A stretch of DNA of 64,000 nucleotides from Heterocephalus glaber (Eukaryota > Chordata > Mammalia > Rodentia > Bathyergidae), in contig NW_004624730.1 of the NCBI RefSeq assembly GCF_000247695.1, positions 34,330,808 to 34,394,807 on the forward strand, written 5' to 3'. The notes under the pieces were generated by a model. That model saw only the letters and a program-made list of their open reading frames with translations. It had not been told where the DNA came from and made no database searches. A program made the position numbers and the translations under genes. This document shows, piece by piece, positions 31,000 through 44,076 of the stretch; position 1 is the stretch's first letter, and each line of letters begins with the position of its first letter.

Positions 31000-32830
31000 A
31001 GTTAATTAAGTAAATGAAAATTTTTTTGTTCAGTTGAAATAAGTTGGTCTGTGTTTGTGTTTTGAATAGTCACTTACTCTATAGTATCATAAGAGCTACT
31101 ACTATGAGCAGACTGCCGAGGTACCACTTAGCATACATAGTATTGTGAAGGATGTCATGAACGTTCCTGTGGTCAAGGCCATTGGGACCATTGTGCAGCT
31201 TATGCAGTGTACAACTCCAGAGGGTATCACACATACAGACTCCATGTAAATGGCATCCCTAGACCTGGTTAGAGTCTAAGCATTGGCAGTGACCTTGCAG
31301 ATAGCCCGAAGATTTACTGTATATCTCAGAGAATGCCTTCCAACTTGGAAACTCTTCTCTCGACACAGTTCATTTTCAGTTACACACCCATCACAATTTA
31401 TAACTGACAGTATATTAAAATGTCACTCTGTATGCTTGATGATTGTGTCATTTTATTTTCAGCTCACTAGAAAAAAATGCTTAGATGTTTAAATGTCACT
31501 GTAAGTGGTGCATGATAGATAATTTTTTTTCTGTATGAAATGTTATGATTTTAAATACTTTTTGGGTACTTTTGTACAAATCTCTGGCAAAAATAAAAGT
31601 GGCATTATCCAAGCCAAGATTTGGTGAAAGGCCAGATTCATTCCTTGGTCCACTGGCCTTTAGGTAGTTTTCAGAACAAACTATTAAATTCGCAATTTAG
31701 TTGACTAGCAACCAGTTGCTTTGGCATTCTTGGTCCACGGAGCTTAACCCTAAATGGTAAGCACTGTCATTACCCGAAGGGACAGAGCTAGAGGAGTCAC
31801 GTGTACATGGGATCTAAGTCATCCTTGGCCTAGTTTTTCTTTAGATACATGAGTGGCCTGAGGTCCAGAAGGTGACAGAAGTAATCCAAGCACATGCAGT
31901 TCATTGGTGGCCAGAATGAGACTGAGTCTGAGATTCTAAGCTCTTATATTTTTGCTTTTTTCTGTTACATCTCATTACATCCTGTATGTTTGTGGAAAAC
32001 ACAGACTTTATCTTGTGTGAATACTTTAGCTGCTTTGTTTCAACTTTGTTATTTGCCCTTGTCCACATTTGCTGGGGTAATCAGTAGAATTCTTTGAGCA
32101 CTGAATGTTGTCTATTCCATCTTTAGGCAGGGAAATCCACTAGTAGCTCAAGAACACAGGTGGACAATTTATTGGTCATCACTCACAAGTCTAGGTTCCA
32201 CCACCAAATATGTGGATTAATTAATCGGTTGATTAACCTCCATAGGTTTTTCTCCAATACAAATTAAAAAGTTTGGGCAAGTGGCTGATGTTCTCTGCAG
32301 CTCTTAAGTTCCACATTTCTACAAACTATAATTGTGACTGCCAACTATCTTGTCTTTACAGTACACTTGGAGCTCATAATAATATTTTTAGGTTTTAATT
32401 AAATGAGATCATGTTTTTAACAGTTTAGTCAATTTTGCAACCTTATGCTCTACATGTTGCTTTCCGTGCTTTGTACTTTAACCAGCTAATGTTCTGGTTT
32501 TGGCCTCCAAATTACCACTAAATATACAGTGACCTGTCTTTCGGTTCTGGCTAGTCTATTCTTACTTTTTGGTTTTGTTTTTAGTCAGGGAGAGGGTTAT
32601 TGCTAAAATGAGTAGAGAAAAAAAAGATCTCATAGGAGGACTCTTCAGAGTGCCAGAGATCTAGTTAGGTTTGTCATATTCTGGACCAAGTGACTGTGAA
32701 TAAGCCAGGGGTTGGTTGCTGCCTGGCCCAAAGGCCCCCTGAGTTCTCATGGAGGCACTGGTTTAAAAACTTAGCCCTAGATATATGCTCAGGCCCGAAT
32801 AGTGACCAACAGACTCAAACATGTTCTTTT
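31000..32830. other. Unclassified sequence, possible non-coding transcript
   Basis: No repeat recognised. 31080-31620 is compact, ends with AAAAATAAAAGTGGCATT (polyadenylation-like) and has a short ORF at 31283-31492. It could be a 3' UTR or pseudogene, but I recognise no parent gene. Confidence 0.35.
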
Positions 32831-33003
32831 TCTTAGAGGCTTTGGATGCAGTCATAAAATGCAGGGCACCGGCAGAAAACAGATGCAGAGATCCAGAGGA
32901 ATCCTGTGCAAAGTCTCAAAGCAGAAACAGGGAGGCAGTAGAAGCCATGAATTGGGGAAATGTTAGAAAAGAGGGAAAATGAGTTTGAGAGCAGCTGAGT
33001 CAC

Positions 33004-33045
<42 letters not shown>

Positions 33046-34039
33046 GGACTCACTGGGCAAGGATAAATAAACCTGAGGTGATGACCAGATAACCAGATGG
33101 GTAGAGCTCTCCTGTGTGTGGATGGTGGCGGTGATGGGTGCTCAGAACATCCTGTCCAATGTTCTAGCCTCTGTGGGGCTGACCTAGCCATACAGCGCTT
33201 CTTTCAGCCTCATAGTTTCCCACCTATCTTTCTTAATTTCTCTTTCCTGAGGTAACCTGAGTTTGTCCCCATGTCTTGCCAAGTGAAAGAGCCTGAGTAA
33301 TGCAGTGTCTTTGTTAAGTCCACACCCCAAGATCTTGGAGTGCCTACATGTTGTCTAGTATGCATTCACACAATAAGCCAGCACTTGGTAAACTCTGCTG
33401 AATAAAGCTAAGGTGTACAGCGCTACTCTGGGACTGAGTCTGTTTAGCTGGGGAAAGAGTGCTTCCATACACAGATCCAGGTGCACACAAAGTCATCTGC
33501 CTGGAGCAGGTTAAGGCCTTGTGAATAGGTGAAAGAAGTGGTTGAGTTAGTGAGAAAACCAAGGAGGTACCCAATCCCACATATTTCTTTCTCTAACTGG
33601 CCATGTGGCCTGAAATTCAGATTGGGAAATTAACCTCTCCAATGGAAGGCAATGTTGCTTAGGTAGATATAGGATAAACACATAGCTAATACCAGTATTT
33701 CACATCTTAATATGCGTTCATCTGGCAAGCCTATTTGTGGACAGTTTGTGGTCTCCGTGGACTAAGGAAATGAGAGTTTTCATGATTATAGGGTTAAGAA
33801 GAGGTGCATTGAGAGCATGAAGCCGCATTGCTGAAGGAAATTAGGGTGACAGGTAGCAAAACATAAATTCTGGCATTCTCAGTGACAGGAAGAATTAAGG
33901 AAATGGTAGGGATGAAGCCAGATGTCAAATTCCTCCAGGCCTCATTCTCAATGACCCTAATTAGCCAAATGCAACACAAAAAGAGCAGCTTTTAAGGATG
34001 GTAGGTATTGTATACACCATCAAAGAGTCTCAGCTTTGG
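32831..34039. other. Unclassified sequence with a (AAT)n tract
   Basis: No element named. Minus-strand ORFs at 32833 and 33000 run through the AAT tract and give Ile or Leu runs. Confidence 0.35.
33004..33044. repeat. (AAT)n microsatellite
   Basis: Thirteen to fourteen uninterrupted AAT units. Confidence 0.95.
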
Positions 34040-34305
34040 GATAAGAAAATCTGAGTTTCATTCTCTACTGTTTATTATACATATAAGGCCTCTGGGCTTT
34101 AGTTTCCCAAACTACAAAATGAGACAATAATATATAGTTGTGGTTTTTTTTGGTACTGGGGAATGACCTCAGGTCCTTGCGCTTGTGAGGCATGCAGCAG
34201 AACCACTGAGCTAAAGCCCTGGCCCCAGTAATATATAGTTTTTTGAGAGGATGGTGCTAAGGATCATCTGGCAGAATAGATATCAAATGATTATTTTGCA
34301 AACTG
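34040..34305 (+). mobile_element. MIR-like SINE, split by an ID SINE
   Basis: GGCCTCTGGGCTTTAGTTTCCCAAACTACAAAATGAG and then, after the SINE, TTTGAGAGGATGGTGCTAAGG fit MIR in the forward direction. Confidence 0.7.
34140..34228 (-). mobile_element. ID-like SINE
   Basis: Antisense, GGTACTGGGGAATGACCTCAGGTCC and ACCACTGAGCTAAAGCCCTGGCC. Exact 12-bp TAATATATAGTT duplications at 34128-34139 and 34229-34240, inside a MIR-like element. Confidence 0.95.
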
Positions 34306-36130
34306 TGTATGTTGCTAAAATAGTTGAATCTGGGAGCCAAAGGAGAAGGGAGGAAGAATGGCCTTGGCTGTGGTCAGGGCTTTTCCACTGCTAAGGTCAC
34401 CTCGTTCTGCTTAGGCCCAGGGGGAGGTACATGGATTGATTTTTGCCCACTTCACATTACTGTGGTGGTTACTGACCACTTTGAGATATTTTTTATTTAT
34501 CTTTTTCTCAACAGCAATCACTCTTTTATTGTTTATTTGTTTTTTCTTGTCTTTCTGTATGTACTTAAAAAATTGACTTTAAAAGTAGTTGGGGGGTGGG
34601 ATCTTCAGACAAAGCTTGATCTAACAGCAAAAGGATGATATTTGGGGCTTAGTTCTTTTCAGTTTCTCTCTTCTGCTCTCCATAGTATTTGCTTTATTTT
34701 AAGGTTGCTTCTCACGAGCTTAAGTCGCTTGCTAACTGATTCAGCAGTGTTTTTGCTCCTCAGGAAAGAGTGCTTAATTTTCTCCAGTGAAATCTTCAAG
34801 ATTTACTTTGATTGGGTGAATTTGGCTTACATGCCCCGTTTGAACAAGTCTCTAGCCTAGGAAGATAAAACACTGAATAATTTTACTTAAGTCACACCCT
34901 CCATTCCTGGGGCTGGAGGTAAATTCAGGTTTTTTAGAACCTTTCGGATCCTAAAACAGTTTCTTGGCTAAGGAAGCAAATGGGGAGAAATGAATGCTGA
35001 GGAGGCCACTAACTCAAGACCACTGTGATAGATTAGAAGAAGATACTATCCTTATATGAAAAACTGCAGCAGCCAAATGCTTGAAGACTTTTCCATTTGA
35101 AAACTAGAGCATAAGCTGTTTAAACCAAATTTGATGTATCTAATGTGATACAAATTGACTTTCATCAATAGGCATAAAGAGCAATCATTAACCTTTGAAT
35201 TTTGTGATTTTATAAAGCATCAAATTCTATACTTCAGTGCTCTCACAAGAGATGCTTTTCTTGTTTATGCATTTTAGTCACTTTCAACATGCTCTAAATT
35301 GAAACAGAGAATGTATTTTTTTTCTTCTAGTGTAAAATCAAATAAGCAATGGCACACTGCAGGAAGCCAGTCTAGCCACAGCAAATCTGTACTTGTTTTT
35401 GTGAGAGAGGATGGGAAGAATGAATATTTGCCCTGTGGCATCAATTTCCTGTTTAATGTTCTCCAAAAGGCATTTGGAAAATGCCCAACAACACAGATGT
35501 ACGTAAATACCATAACTTGTTTGTGTGACTGGAAAGAGGAGTCTGTAAAATGATGACAAGGCTGGCTTCCTCTCACCTCCTGGTAGAAGGTGAGTCATTT
35601 CACCTTCAACCTGATGATCTAGAGGATGGATTATTCCGGAGTTTGGCACTGGAAGAACAAGTAGTATAGGCAGAGCATGGCATGTGTCTTCTAAGCCCAG
35701 TTCTTATTCATTTAAGATATTTTTATCCCAAAGTTTGCATGTTCCTGCTGGAGATTACCTTCAGATTGCCTGTAAGAAATGTATAGTGCCAGGACAATTT
35801 TCTAAATCAATAAATAATCCCCACCAAACAAACACACAAATTTGTTTTAAACCATAGAAATGTGTATGCTCATAACCCATATCATCTGTTCAAGTGTGGG
35901 CAGATGTGTTCTCAGTTCTGCAAGTCTTACTATCCCAGATGGCTCATGAACCATTTTTGGTCATCTTATTTAAAAGGATAGGGTGTGGTTGGAGAACCAA
36001 ATTCCTGTTTTTATTTTAGTAAATAACCTCCAGTGCTCTTAGCAAATTTAAGACTTTAATATGAAGGAAGTCAGATGTAAAGTATCTGTCCTCCAATCAC
36101 CCTTTTGTGCTGCCTCCACATATAAGACAA
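34306..36130. other. Unclassified unique sequence
   Basis: No repeat recognised. ORFs at 34324 (104 codons), 34642 (72), 35299 (84, plus) and 35338 (103, minus) lie here; the 35299 one follows a TTTTTTTTCTTCTAG tract. None carries a recognisable domain. Confidence 0.35.
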
Positions 36131-36139
36131 GATTAAAAA

Positions 36140-36350
36140 TAATAGTTATAATCTATTAAGCATCTACTATGTGCAAGGAAAGCTTTTCTGTGTATGAGTG
36201 CTGATCCACACAACACTCCACTATTTATTCTATATCTCTGCATCTTGTAGATGAGGAAATTTGGACTTAGAGAAGATAAATAACAGCCAAGGGTCACACA
36301 AGTAGGTAATGATGACAGCATTCAACTCCAGATCTATCTGGTCCTAAAGC
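36140..36350 (-). mobile_element. MIR SINE
   Basis: TTAAGCATCTACTATGTGCAAGG, TTGTAGATGAGGAAATTTGGAC, GGGTCACACAAGTAGG and AACTCCAGATCTATCTGG: reverse MIR, little diverged. Confidence 0.9.
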
Positions 36351-36531
36351 TTATCTTTTTTCAGATGCATAAATTGATAATCTATGATTCATAGATAGGC
36401 TTCAGAAGAGTCTTGACAGCCTAAAATTAAATGTAAATCTTAAGTATGTGTACTTAAGGATTTTTCTGGGGAGAGAACCTAAAACTTTTATCAGATTTAT
36501 CAGCTATATTTCTAGAACCTAGCACAGGCTT

Positions 36532-36614
36532 TTGAAATAGGGTTTCACTGAGTTGCCCAGGCTGGGCTTGAATTTTTGATCCTCCTGCCTCAGTCTCTCA
36601 GAGTATTGGGAAGC
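36532..36614 (-). mobile_element. B1-like SINE, partial, antisense
   Basis: GGTTTCACTGAGTTGCCCAGGCTGGGCTTG, then CTCCTGCCTCAGTCTC and truncation next to L1 text. Confidence 0.75.
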
Positions 36615-38060
36615 CTTTGTTGTTGTTGCTTCCTTTCTATGTCCACATCCTTCACATCCCATCTTCTGGTAACTACCACTCTACTCTACTTCTATGTGTT
36701 CAACATTTTTAGATTCTACATAAAAGTGAAATTATACAATGTTTGTTCCTCTGTGCCTGGTTTATTTCACTTAATATAATGTCCTCTAGATTCATCTGTG
36801 CTATTCCAAATGACAGAATTTCCTGTTTGTTTTTTCAAATGGTTGAATACTGTTCTACTGTGTGTGTGTGTGTATAAATATCCTATTGTGATATATATCA
36901 CATTTTAAAAATGTATTCATTTATTGATGAACACTCAATTTGTTTCCATAGCTTGATTACTGTGAGTAATGCTACAATGAACACAGGAGTGGAGACATCC
37001 ATTTGGTATACTGATTTCATTTCTCCTGGTATATAACAATAGTGGGATTACTGTATTCTATTTTTAGTTTTGTTGAAACTTCCAAACTGTTTTCCAAAAT
37101 AACTATACTAATTTATAATACCACCAACAGTATGCAGGGGTTAATTTTTCTCTACATCCTCACCAACATATAACATTCATCTTTTTGAGTTAAGAAGTGA
37201 TAACTAACTTACTGTGGTCTTAATTTGAAGTTTCTGATAATTAGAGATGGTGAGCTTTTTTTCATATACCTTTTGGCCATTTGAATATCTTCTTTTTGAA
37301 AAATGTCAGTGTCTTTTCTCTATTTTTAAATAGGGTTGTTTTCTTGTTATTGGATAGTTTTGCAGCTGGCAGGGAAAAGTGGAACTTTAAGAAATTAGAA
37401 TTTGTTTCTTTGGAGACAACCAGCTCCTCTAGACTTCCTTAGGCCTAGGACATAAACCATCATTTCCTCTTCTTCTGACCCCAAATAAATGAGCAGAATA
37501 TGCACATGTTGGCACCAGGAGGCAAGGTCCAGTTACCTTCCCACCAGGGAGGGGAGGGAACTGGAAAGGCCCAGGAGGGCTGAAGCAAGCTTGGAGTTAT
37601 CTACTGTCTCACTGTCTTCCCTCCCCACTGCACTACCTGTAAAAGCTCTTGCACAGCTGGACAACGTGAGATGATGATATGTGGCAATAGGAGGCCCCTC
37701 CATCTCCTCAGAGCTAGCTTTGGATAAAGCTTTTTCCTTTCCACCATGCCCCCTACCCTGTTGTTTGAGAAGCAGCAAATAGTAAGGACCTGAGTGGTTG
37801 ATAACAAGAGTTCCTCGTGTGTTTTGGATACTAGCCTCTTGTCTGATGTATGATTTACAAATAATTTTCTTCCAATTTGTGAGTTGTCTCTTCACTTTTA
37901 TTTCTTGTTTTGCTGTTGTTCAGAACCTTCTAAATTTGACATAATCCTATTTGTCTATTTTTGTTTTTATTGCTGTGCTTTGGGGGTTCTATCCAAGAAG
38001 CCTCTACCTGATCAATATTTTAAGGCCTTCTTATGTTTCTTTCTAGCATTTGTATAGTTT
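36615..38060 (-). mobile_element. L1 LINE, antisense, split by an LTR-like insertion
   Basis: TATACAATGTTTGTTCCTCTGTGCCTGG, CACTTAATATAATGTCCTCTAGATTCATC, AACTGTTTTCCAAAATAACTATAC, CTACATCCTCACCAAC and, after the interruption, TGTCTGATGTATGATTTACAAATAATTTTC and GACATAATCCTATTTGTC are antisense L1 ORF2 3' and 3' UTR text. Confidence 0.85.
37361..37805. mobile_element. Probable solo LTR in L1
   Basis: A 445-bp segment splits L1 text between GATAGTTT and AGAGTTCC. It starts TGCAG and ends ATAACA, with AATAAA near 37485. The duplication is not clean. Minus-strand ORFs (120 and 68 codons) cross the LTR/L1 junctions and are not genes. Confidence 0.5.
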
Positions 38061-39636
38061 CAGGTCTCCTAGCACAGAACAGGTATATGATAACATCTGC
38101 CCAGTGAACACCATGGGGCCATGGTATAAAAAGCTGAAGAACCATTGCTCTTACTGCTGTATATGCCTCTGAATCTCGGTAACTTGTCCCATTTTCTATG
38201 CTATGGACTAATAGATTTGAATTTGTAGTACAACTGGGTTTGCACTACAGTCATTCTTTATGAAAAAAGTGCTAAAAGTGCAGTATTTTGTAATAGGCCA
38301 TTTATATTATCTAATATTAATACAAGAAGGTTAGATAACTTTAAACCTTATCATCAAGGGTGGTTTTTCTTAAACAAAGCATACCAGTACAAAGAGCTGG
38401 AAACCGTTTAGACCAGCATTACAGAGTAGAAATATAAAATGAGCCACAAATTCAAGCCACATTCATAATTTTAAACTTTCTTGTACCCACATCTAAAAAG
38501 TAAAAAAAAGAAAGGTAAAACTCCTTTTAGTAATATATTTTATTTAGCTCAATACATGTGAAGTAATTATCATTTCAACCTGCAGGCAATATCAAAGACT
38601 ATTGAATTTATATTACAATTCTTTTCTTTGACACTATGTTTTGGAGACCTGCTGTGAGGTCTCCCTTTGTCATTCTCAGTGGTCATCTGTGCTCATGGCT
38701 GCCTCAGTAGACAATGGATGAAAGAGGTGGGCAAGCTGATGAAGCCTGGAGGAAAGTAGGAAGAGAATGCAGCAGGTTTGGGCATGTGGGGACACACTTT
38801 GATGATCTGGGATACAGTGACTCGAGGCCAGGGTGCCAGCTCATACTGCTAAAATTGTAGTATTATAGGTGATTATTAAGATGGACCCAAGAAAACAGCA
38901 TAACATTCAGCATTTCAGCAGACTTTTTCCCTATTTCTACAGTAATTTTCTTTTCTTGGAAGCCGACGTGCAGATCCAGAGTGCGCTTGCAGGGGAAGAT
39001 GTGATGCAGAGTGACTAAGGTTACGCCCAGTAATTATAATAATTTTGTTCTTTTAACCACACCTAAAGCAAGGATCTGGGAGTTTTATAGTAGGAATTTA
39101 GCCAGTCTTCAGCCCCCGAGGGAGGAAGATAGGGTGCTTACGGGTCCTGAAATTGCATTCCTCCTTCCTACAGATAAAGGAGGTTGAGACCCTAAGGGCT
39201 GAGACTCCAAGAACAGACCACAGCACAAAAGAGTGCAGGAAATATTGTCCTATGTCTTGCCCAGCTTTATTCGTAGTGCTTTAATGTTTGTTCTCTTGAG
39301 GAAGTGGCCTTGTTCACCCCTTTGGTCTGCTGTTTCCAAACCTGATATTCAACACACTTAAAATACCTTCTGCCACTAGGCAGGTCAGGTTTGTGATCTA
39401 GAAATCTATAGATGTCAATTATCTTTTGTAACTATATTTCTTCTGAATTGTTCAGTTACTCAAAATGACAAGTGTAATATTATCTTCCTGCACAAGACAC
39501 TTACAATCCTTCTGGGAGGCTACAATTAGGTGAGCGTGAGTGTTACACCTGAAATTCCTCAAACTGAGAAACTATCTGAATCCATACGACATAGTTTTAT
39601 TTAATCCCTGGCCTTAATATAAGAGCATTTGCTTTA
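38061..39636. other. Unclassified sequence
   Basis: No element recognised. 38940-39030 has several CpGs (GCCGACGTGC, GTGCGCTTGC, TTACGCCC), rare in the rest of the window. Confidence 0.35.
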
Positions 39637-39813
39637 TTTAATTTTTTAAAAATTTTAAAACTTTTTTTTAAATTTTTTGAGACAGGGTATCACTTTATAG
39701 TTCAGGCTGGTCTTGATCTTATTATGTAGCCCATGCTGGCCTTGAACTCACAGTTATCCTCCTGCCTCAGCCTCCCAAGTGCTGGATTATAGGCGTGTGC
39801 CACTGTGCCGGGT
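39637..39813 (-). mobile_element. B1 SINE, antisense
   Basis: GAGACAGGGTATCACTTTATAG, GGCTGGCCTTGAACTCACAG, CCTGCCTCAGCCTCCC, AAGTGCTGG. Exact 14-bp GAGCATTTGCTTTA duplications at 39623-39636 and 39814-39827. Confidence 0.95.
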
Positions 39814-39827
39814 GAGCATTTGCTTTA

Positions 39828-40839
39828 GATGCAATGATAGATGTTTCAAACTTTAAAAAAAATACCTATATCATTGAAAGAAAATAGAGATACTATTTGT
39901 TTGGGAATCTTTAAACAATCTCATAGGATCCTGATGAATTATTAGACATTGATAACAAATTCAAATTCTCAGAGAGCAAAATGAAATGCTACACCCACAG
40001 AAGCATTTTCTCGTGAGTTTTTACATGACTGAAAAAAGAAAATCTCTCTGCCATTACTGTTATCTACCATTATTGATAACCAACACCACCATCTCGAGCA
40101 TTGCTACTGATATTTTTGTTACCATCACCACCACGGTTACTGCCACGATCACCAGTGCCACTAGCACACCTCTCCTTCCATCATTCTGCTATTGGGAGAA
40201 AACCATAGACAAATAATGTCTTATGGGGAATTTCTATTGTACTTAGGGCCATGTCTTCCCAGCGAGTTAGAGAGTCTCAGAGTGGTATGAACTAGGAAGT
40301 GCAAAATTTGTAAACTAATCCATGACCAATTTCTTGTTCTTCAATGATGCAAAGTCACTTGCTGAACTAAAGACACCCAGTTAAATAGAAGTCTAAGAAA
40401 ACAATTTACTGGGAGGGTGCAAATGCAAGTCAGAGATGACTGCAACTGAAGACCTATGGGGAGTAACGAGATAAGAATTCTAGGACTTAATTCATAATGG
40501 AAAGCGTCAGAATGTGGAGGAGTGGGCAGGTAGGTGATGACTCATGTTCCCTGCACAGGTTACAGCATCAAAATAGTGAGACTGTTCCTACAGGCACATA
40601 TGAAAACCAGTCTCAGAATTACATTCACTTGTTATGCATGATCTTTGTCTCTGTGCTGATTGATTTCTAAGATTGCTTTTGTGGCAGAGTTGTGCACTGC
40701 TCACAGACAGTTTATGAGCAGAAGCAGCTGAGGAAGATGGCTCCTCAAAATGTGTGAGCTGGAGAAAGTTTCTGAATTCACTGAGCCTTGGTGCTCTCTG
40801 CAAAATGGGGAAAATACAGATCAAGTTAGACATATATCA
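39828..40839. other. Unclassified sequence
   Basis: No element recognised. CAC-rich stretch at 40080-40170 is weakly repetitive. Confidence 0.35.
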
Positions 40840-40980
40840 TTTATTGTGTAGGGTCTTCAGTACCCTAGGAATGATGATGACAATGTGATAAAGAAGTCAG
40901 TTATATTAGTATCTCCATTTTACAAATGAAGAAACTAAGGCTCAGCAAGGTTAAGGTCACATGGCTTGAACAACAACTTT
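40840..40980 (-). mobile_element. MIR SINE
   Basis: TATCTCCATTTTACAAATGAAGAAACTAAGGCTCAGCAAGG and the following TTAAGGTCACATGGC. Confidence 0.8.
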
Positions 40981-43090
40981 TTTTTTCCATGAAAACTGTA
41001 ATTTGCAATAGGTTAAATATCAATGGATGATAAAACTAGTTCACATCTACACTGTAAATATATATAGAAAACTCATTTATTTGGACCAACTGGGCCATTT
41101 CAAAGGAAATACATTTTTATTATTTTCAACTACATACAGTAACCATAAAAATGACTAAAAAGTTCAATAGTTCAGGCCCAGATTTAGTCAATAGATAAAA
41201 AATGAATAGCATATTTAAGAAGTTCTGATCTTGCCTATACTCTGAATAGACTGTTTTATAAATAAAAGAAACCTAAGATGTTGAGAAACACATTATTTTC
41301 TTTGGTAAGTAAATGCTTCTTTTCAATTAATATTTATACTATTCATTTGCTTACTGAGCCATTTTATGGTAGATAGGATTAGAGTATATGTTAGCCTAGT
41401 GCCTTATAAATAAATAATTAGGTGTTAAAAATGTCCGAATTAAAAAGATTTTGTTGTAAATGTTATAATTTCTAATCAGCATTAACTTGTCTTCTATTTC
41501 TCTAGAATATAATGTTTTAATGACTTTAAATATCTAAAATGTTTTTCCAAATCTTACCCAAGTTCATAAAAAGATCTAATCTGGTATTTATTACAAACAG
41601 CATAGAATCAGCTATATCCTTTGTTACTGTGCAGTTTTTGAGGAATGGAGCCTTTTCCTAAGTGAAATATTTATGGCAATTCTGTGTCCTCTTTATAATA
41701 GAAAATGTATCAACAGAGAAAAGTGTTTAGACTCTAGGCCTTTACAGCTCTGGTCATAAATCTGCCCTCAGTCACAGACCTGTGACTTCCACTCATTTTG
41801 GTGGACCAGACATGGCCCAGCCTGGAATCTTTTTAGCTATTACTATTAATCCATGGAAAATATTTTATGTAATGTGTTTCCCTTTAAAGTTAATGAATTA
41901 TTGCAAAAAGAATAATGAGATTTATTAAGTATGGTGGTCTTGAACCATGCCAAATATTTTGTGGCTTTGTGGGAACACAGCAAGGTAGTTATTGGTATTG
42001 TAATAAATGAGAGTCTCAGTATTTCCCAGCTGTTGAACACATGATCATTGCTTGGGAGGACAAATAGCAATATTTTTCTAGCCCTGGAGTACATTCTGCT
42101 CTTGATATGCCTGCATAGCTACAATGAACAATTAGTGCGAGTTACACACAAAGAAGCCTAAAGGAGTGTATTTCTTTTCTGTTGCCCAAATGAAACTTCA
42201 TTTGCTTGGTAGCAGTCCAGAGTTAGACTTCCCTATCACACAAATATTCCATGTTGTTAGGATGTCTTCCCTTATAAAAGCCAACCAAACACCTGTAATA
42301 AATTTTTATTAGATAGTATTTGGTTTTTATTGCATATTTATAGATATAAATAAATATAATGTTCAATAAACAAATTTTAATTGTTTGTTTTATTCCCAGC
42401 ACTAGAACCTATGCAAGCAAAGGAAAAGCACCAGACTGTGTCCTTCAAGAACTTTAAAGTCTGAGTAGAAAAATAAAATGACATATTCACCCAGAGTTGG
42501 AAGGTAGAGTTGGAAGAGACCTTAGAGATAATACAGTTTGGGAGGTGGGGTGGGGTTCTATTCCAGCTTCAATAGACAGTTAACATAAACAAATGGAATG
42601 TGCAGAGTAACTGGATATCATATCATGGAAGTATCTGTACCCAGGGTTAAAGGTCAGCTGCCTTCTTTTTCGAGGTTTTTTTTCTCATGCGGAAATATAG
42701 GTGTCTTGTTGCCTGATCTTCTGATTTTTTTTACAGAGAGGATAAAATTTCAAGCTTTCTCTGTTTTTCCAATTTTTAAGCATTGTCAACTGATCGGAGT
42801 TTTAGTAAGGTCCAATGAGCACACAAGTGGCCCTTACACAGCTCTTGCTTGCCATTCTGCAACCACTGGCCTAGACTAACACTTCCATTTTACAGATGTG
42901 GAAAATGGCTTGCCCAAACTCTGGAGCTGTTTGTTATTCCAGCACTCCCAGCCCAAAGCCTTGTCATGTAACTAACTATACCTTCTCTCAACAAGAAAAC
43001 AATTAGATGATTGAAAAAGAAAAACATTGTAGTTATAAAGCAGTATGTTTAACATTTTTTCTAAGCCCAAATATTATAATGAAAATAGGG
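40981..43090. other. Mostly unclassified AT-rich sequence
   Basis: 42485-42530 and 42870-42960 (TTGGAAGAGACCTTAGAG, CCATTTTACAGATGTGG) look like two ends of an old MIR/L3-like element pushed apart by about 330 bp; the insertion, 42545-42865, contains a 93-codon ORF but no recognised family. Confidence 0.35.
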
Positions 43091-43463
43091 TAGAGTGAGA
43101 AGTAATAGAGTGCTCATGGCAGGAAGAATTGAAGAAGGCTTTTGCAAGAGGCCTTTGAGCTAGATCTTGAAGGAAGTGACTGGTACAAATTGTCAAACGG
43201 CAAAGAAAGTTTGTACAGGAAAACAGAATGAAGTAAGTACATGGCTAGGAATTTGCAAATGTGTATGCAAGACAGTATAGAGAATGGCTCAGTTTAATAG
43301 GGGAGTGAAAATTATATCACTAGAAACTCATTCAACAAATGTTTGTCACCTGTGTGCTAGGCACTGTTCTAGGCTGTAGGGATATAGCAGTAAACAGGAG
43401 AGCCAAGTTCCAGGAGTATGTTGGTTAAAAATGATACAAAATACTATGAATAAAATAAAACTG

Positions 43464-43650
43464 AACCAGGTACGTTGGTGCACACCTGTGATCCCAACAC
43501 TTAGTAGACTGAGGCAGAAGGCTGGCAACTTTGAGCCCAGCCTGGACAATTTAGTGGCTTAGTAAGACCTTGTCTCAAAATAAAATATAAAAGAAGGCTG
43601 GGGATGCAGCTCAGTGTGAAGGCTCTGGATTCAATCCACAATTTTGAAAA
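43464..43650 (+). mobile_element. B1-dID SINE
   Basis: ACCAGGTACGTTGGTGCACACC, CAGCCTGGACAATTTAGTGGC, AATAAAATATAAAAG linker, then GGCTGGGGATGCAGCTCAGTG. Confidence 0.9.
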
Positions 43651-43946
43651 AATAAAAAAATTAAATTAACCAATGTAATTGAAGCAGCTGTGAGTGTATA
43701 TTAGCCAGGGAAGACCTATCTCAGGGGAGAGCATTTGAGCTCCAAATGGGAAGGAGCCAGTCATGCAAGGAACTGGGCAAAGAATTCTCCAGACAGGGGA
43801 ACTAGTGCAAAGAGCCCTGCATAGGAAGGAACACAAAGTGAGGCTATAGTGGAGTGAGGTGCAGTGATGCGGTTGGAAATAAAGCCAGAAAGACAGCCTG
43901 ACACCTCGCAGACCTTCATAAGAGTTTGGAATAAAATGAGGTTTCC

Positions 43947-44076
43947 TAGCTGGGCACAGTGGCACATACCTGTAGTCCCAGCACTGGGGAGGTTGAGGCA
44001 GGAGGATCTCAAGTTCAAGGCCAGCCTGTGCAACTTAGTGAGACTATGGTTCAATAAATAAATAAATAAATAAATC
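43947..44076 (+). mobile_element. B1-like SINE with (AAAT)n tail
   Basis: CAGTGGCACATACCTGTAGTCCCAGC, CTCAAGTTCAAGGCC, CAACTTAGTGAGAC, then AATAAATAAATAAATAAAT. No ID half. Confidence 0.9.

Noticed and set aside
35338..35649. 103-codon minus-strand ORF
   Set aside because: Overlaps the plus-strand 84-codon ORF on the other strand; no domain or conserved motif recognised.
37533..37895. 120-codon minus-strand ORF
   Set aside because: Runs across an LTR-like segment and into L1 sequence; no domain.
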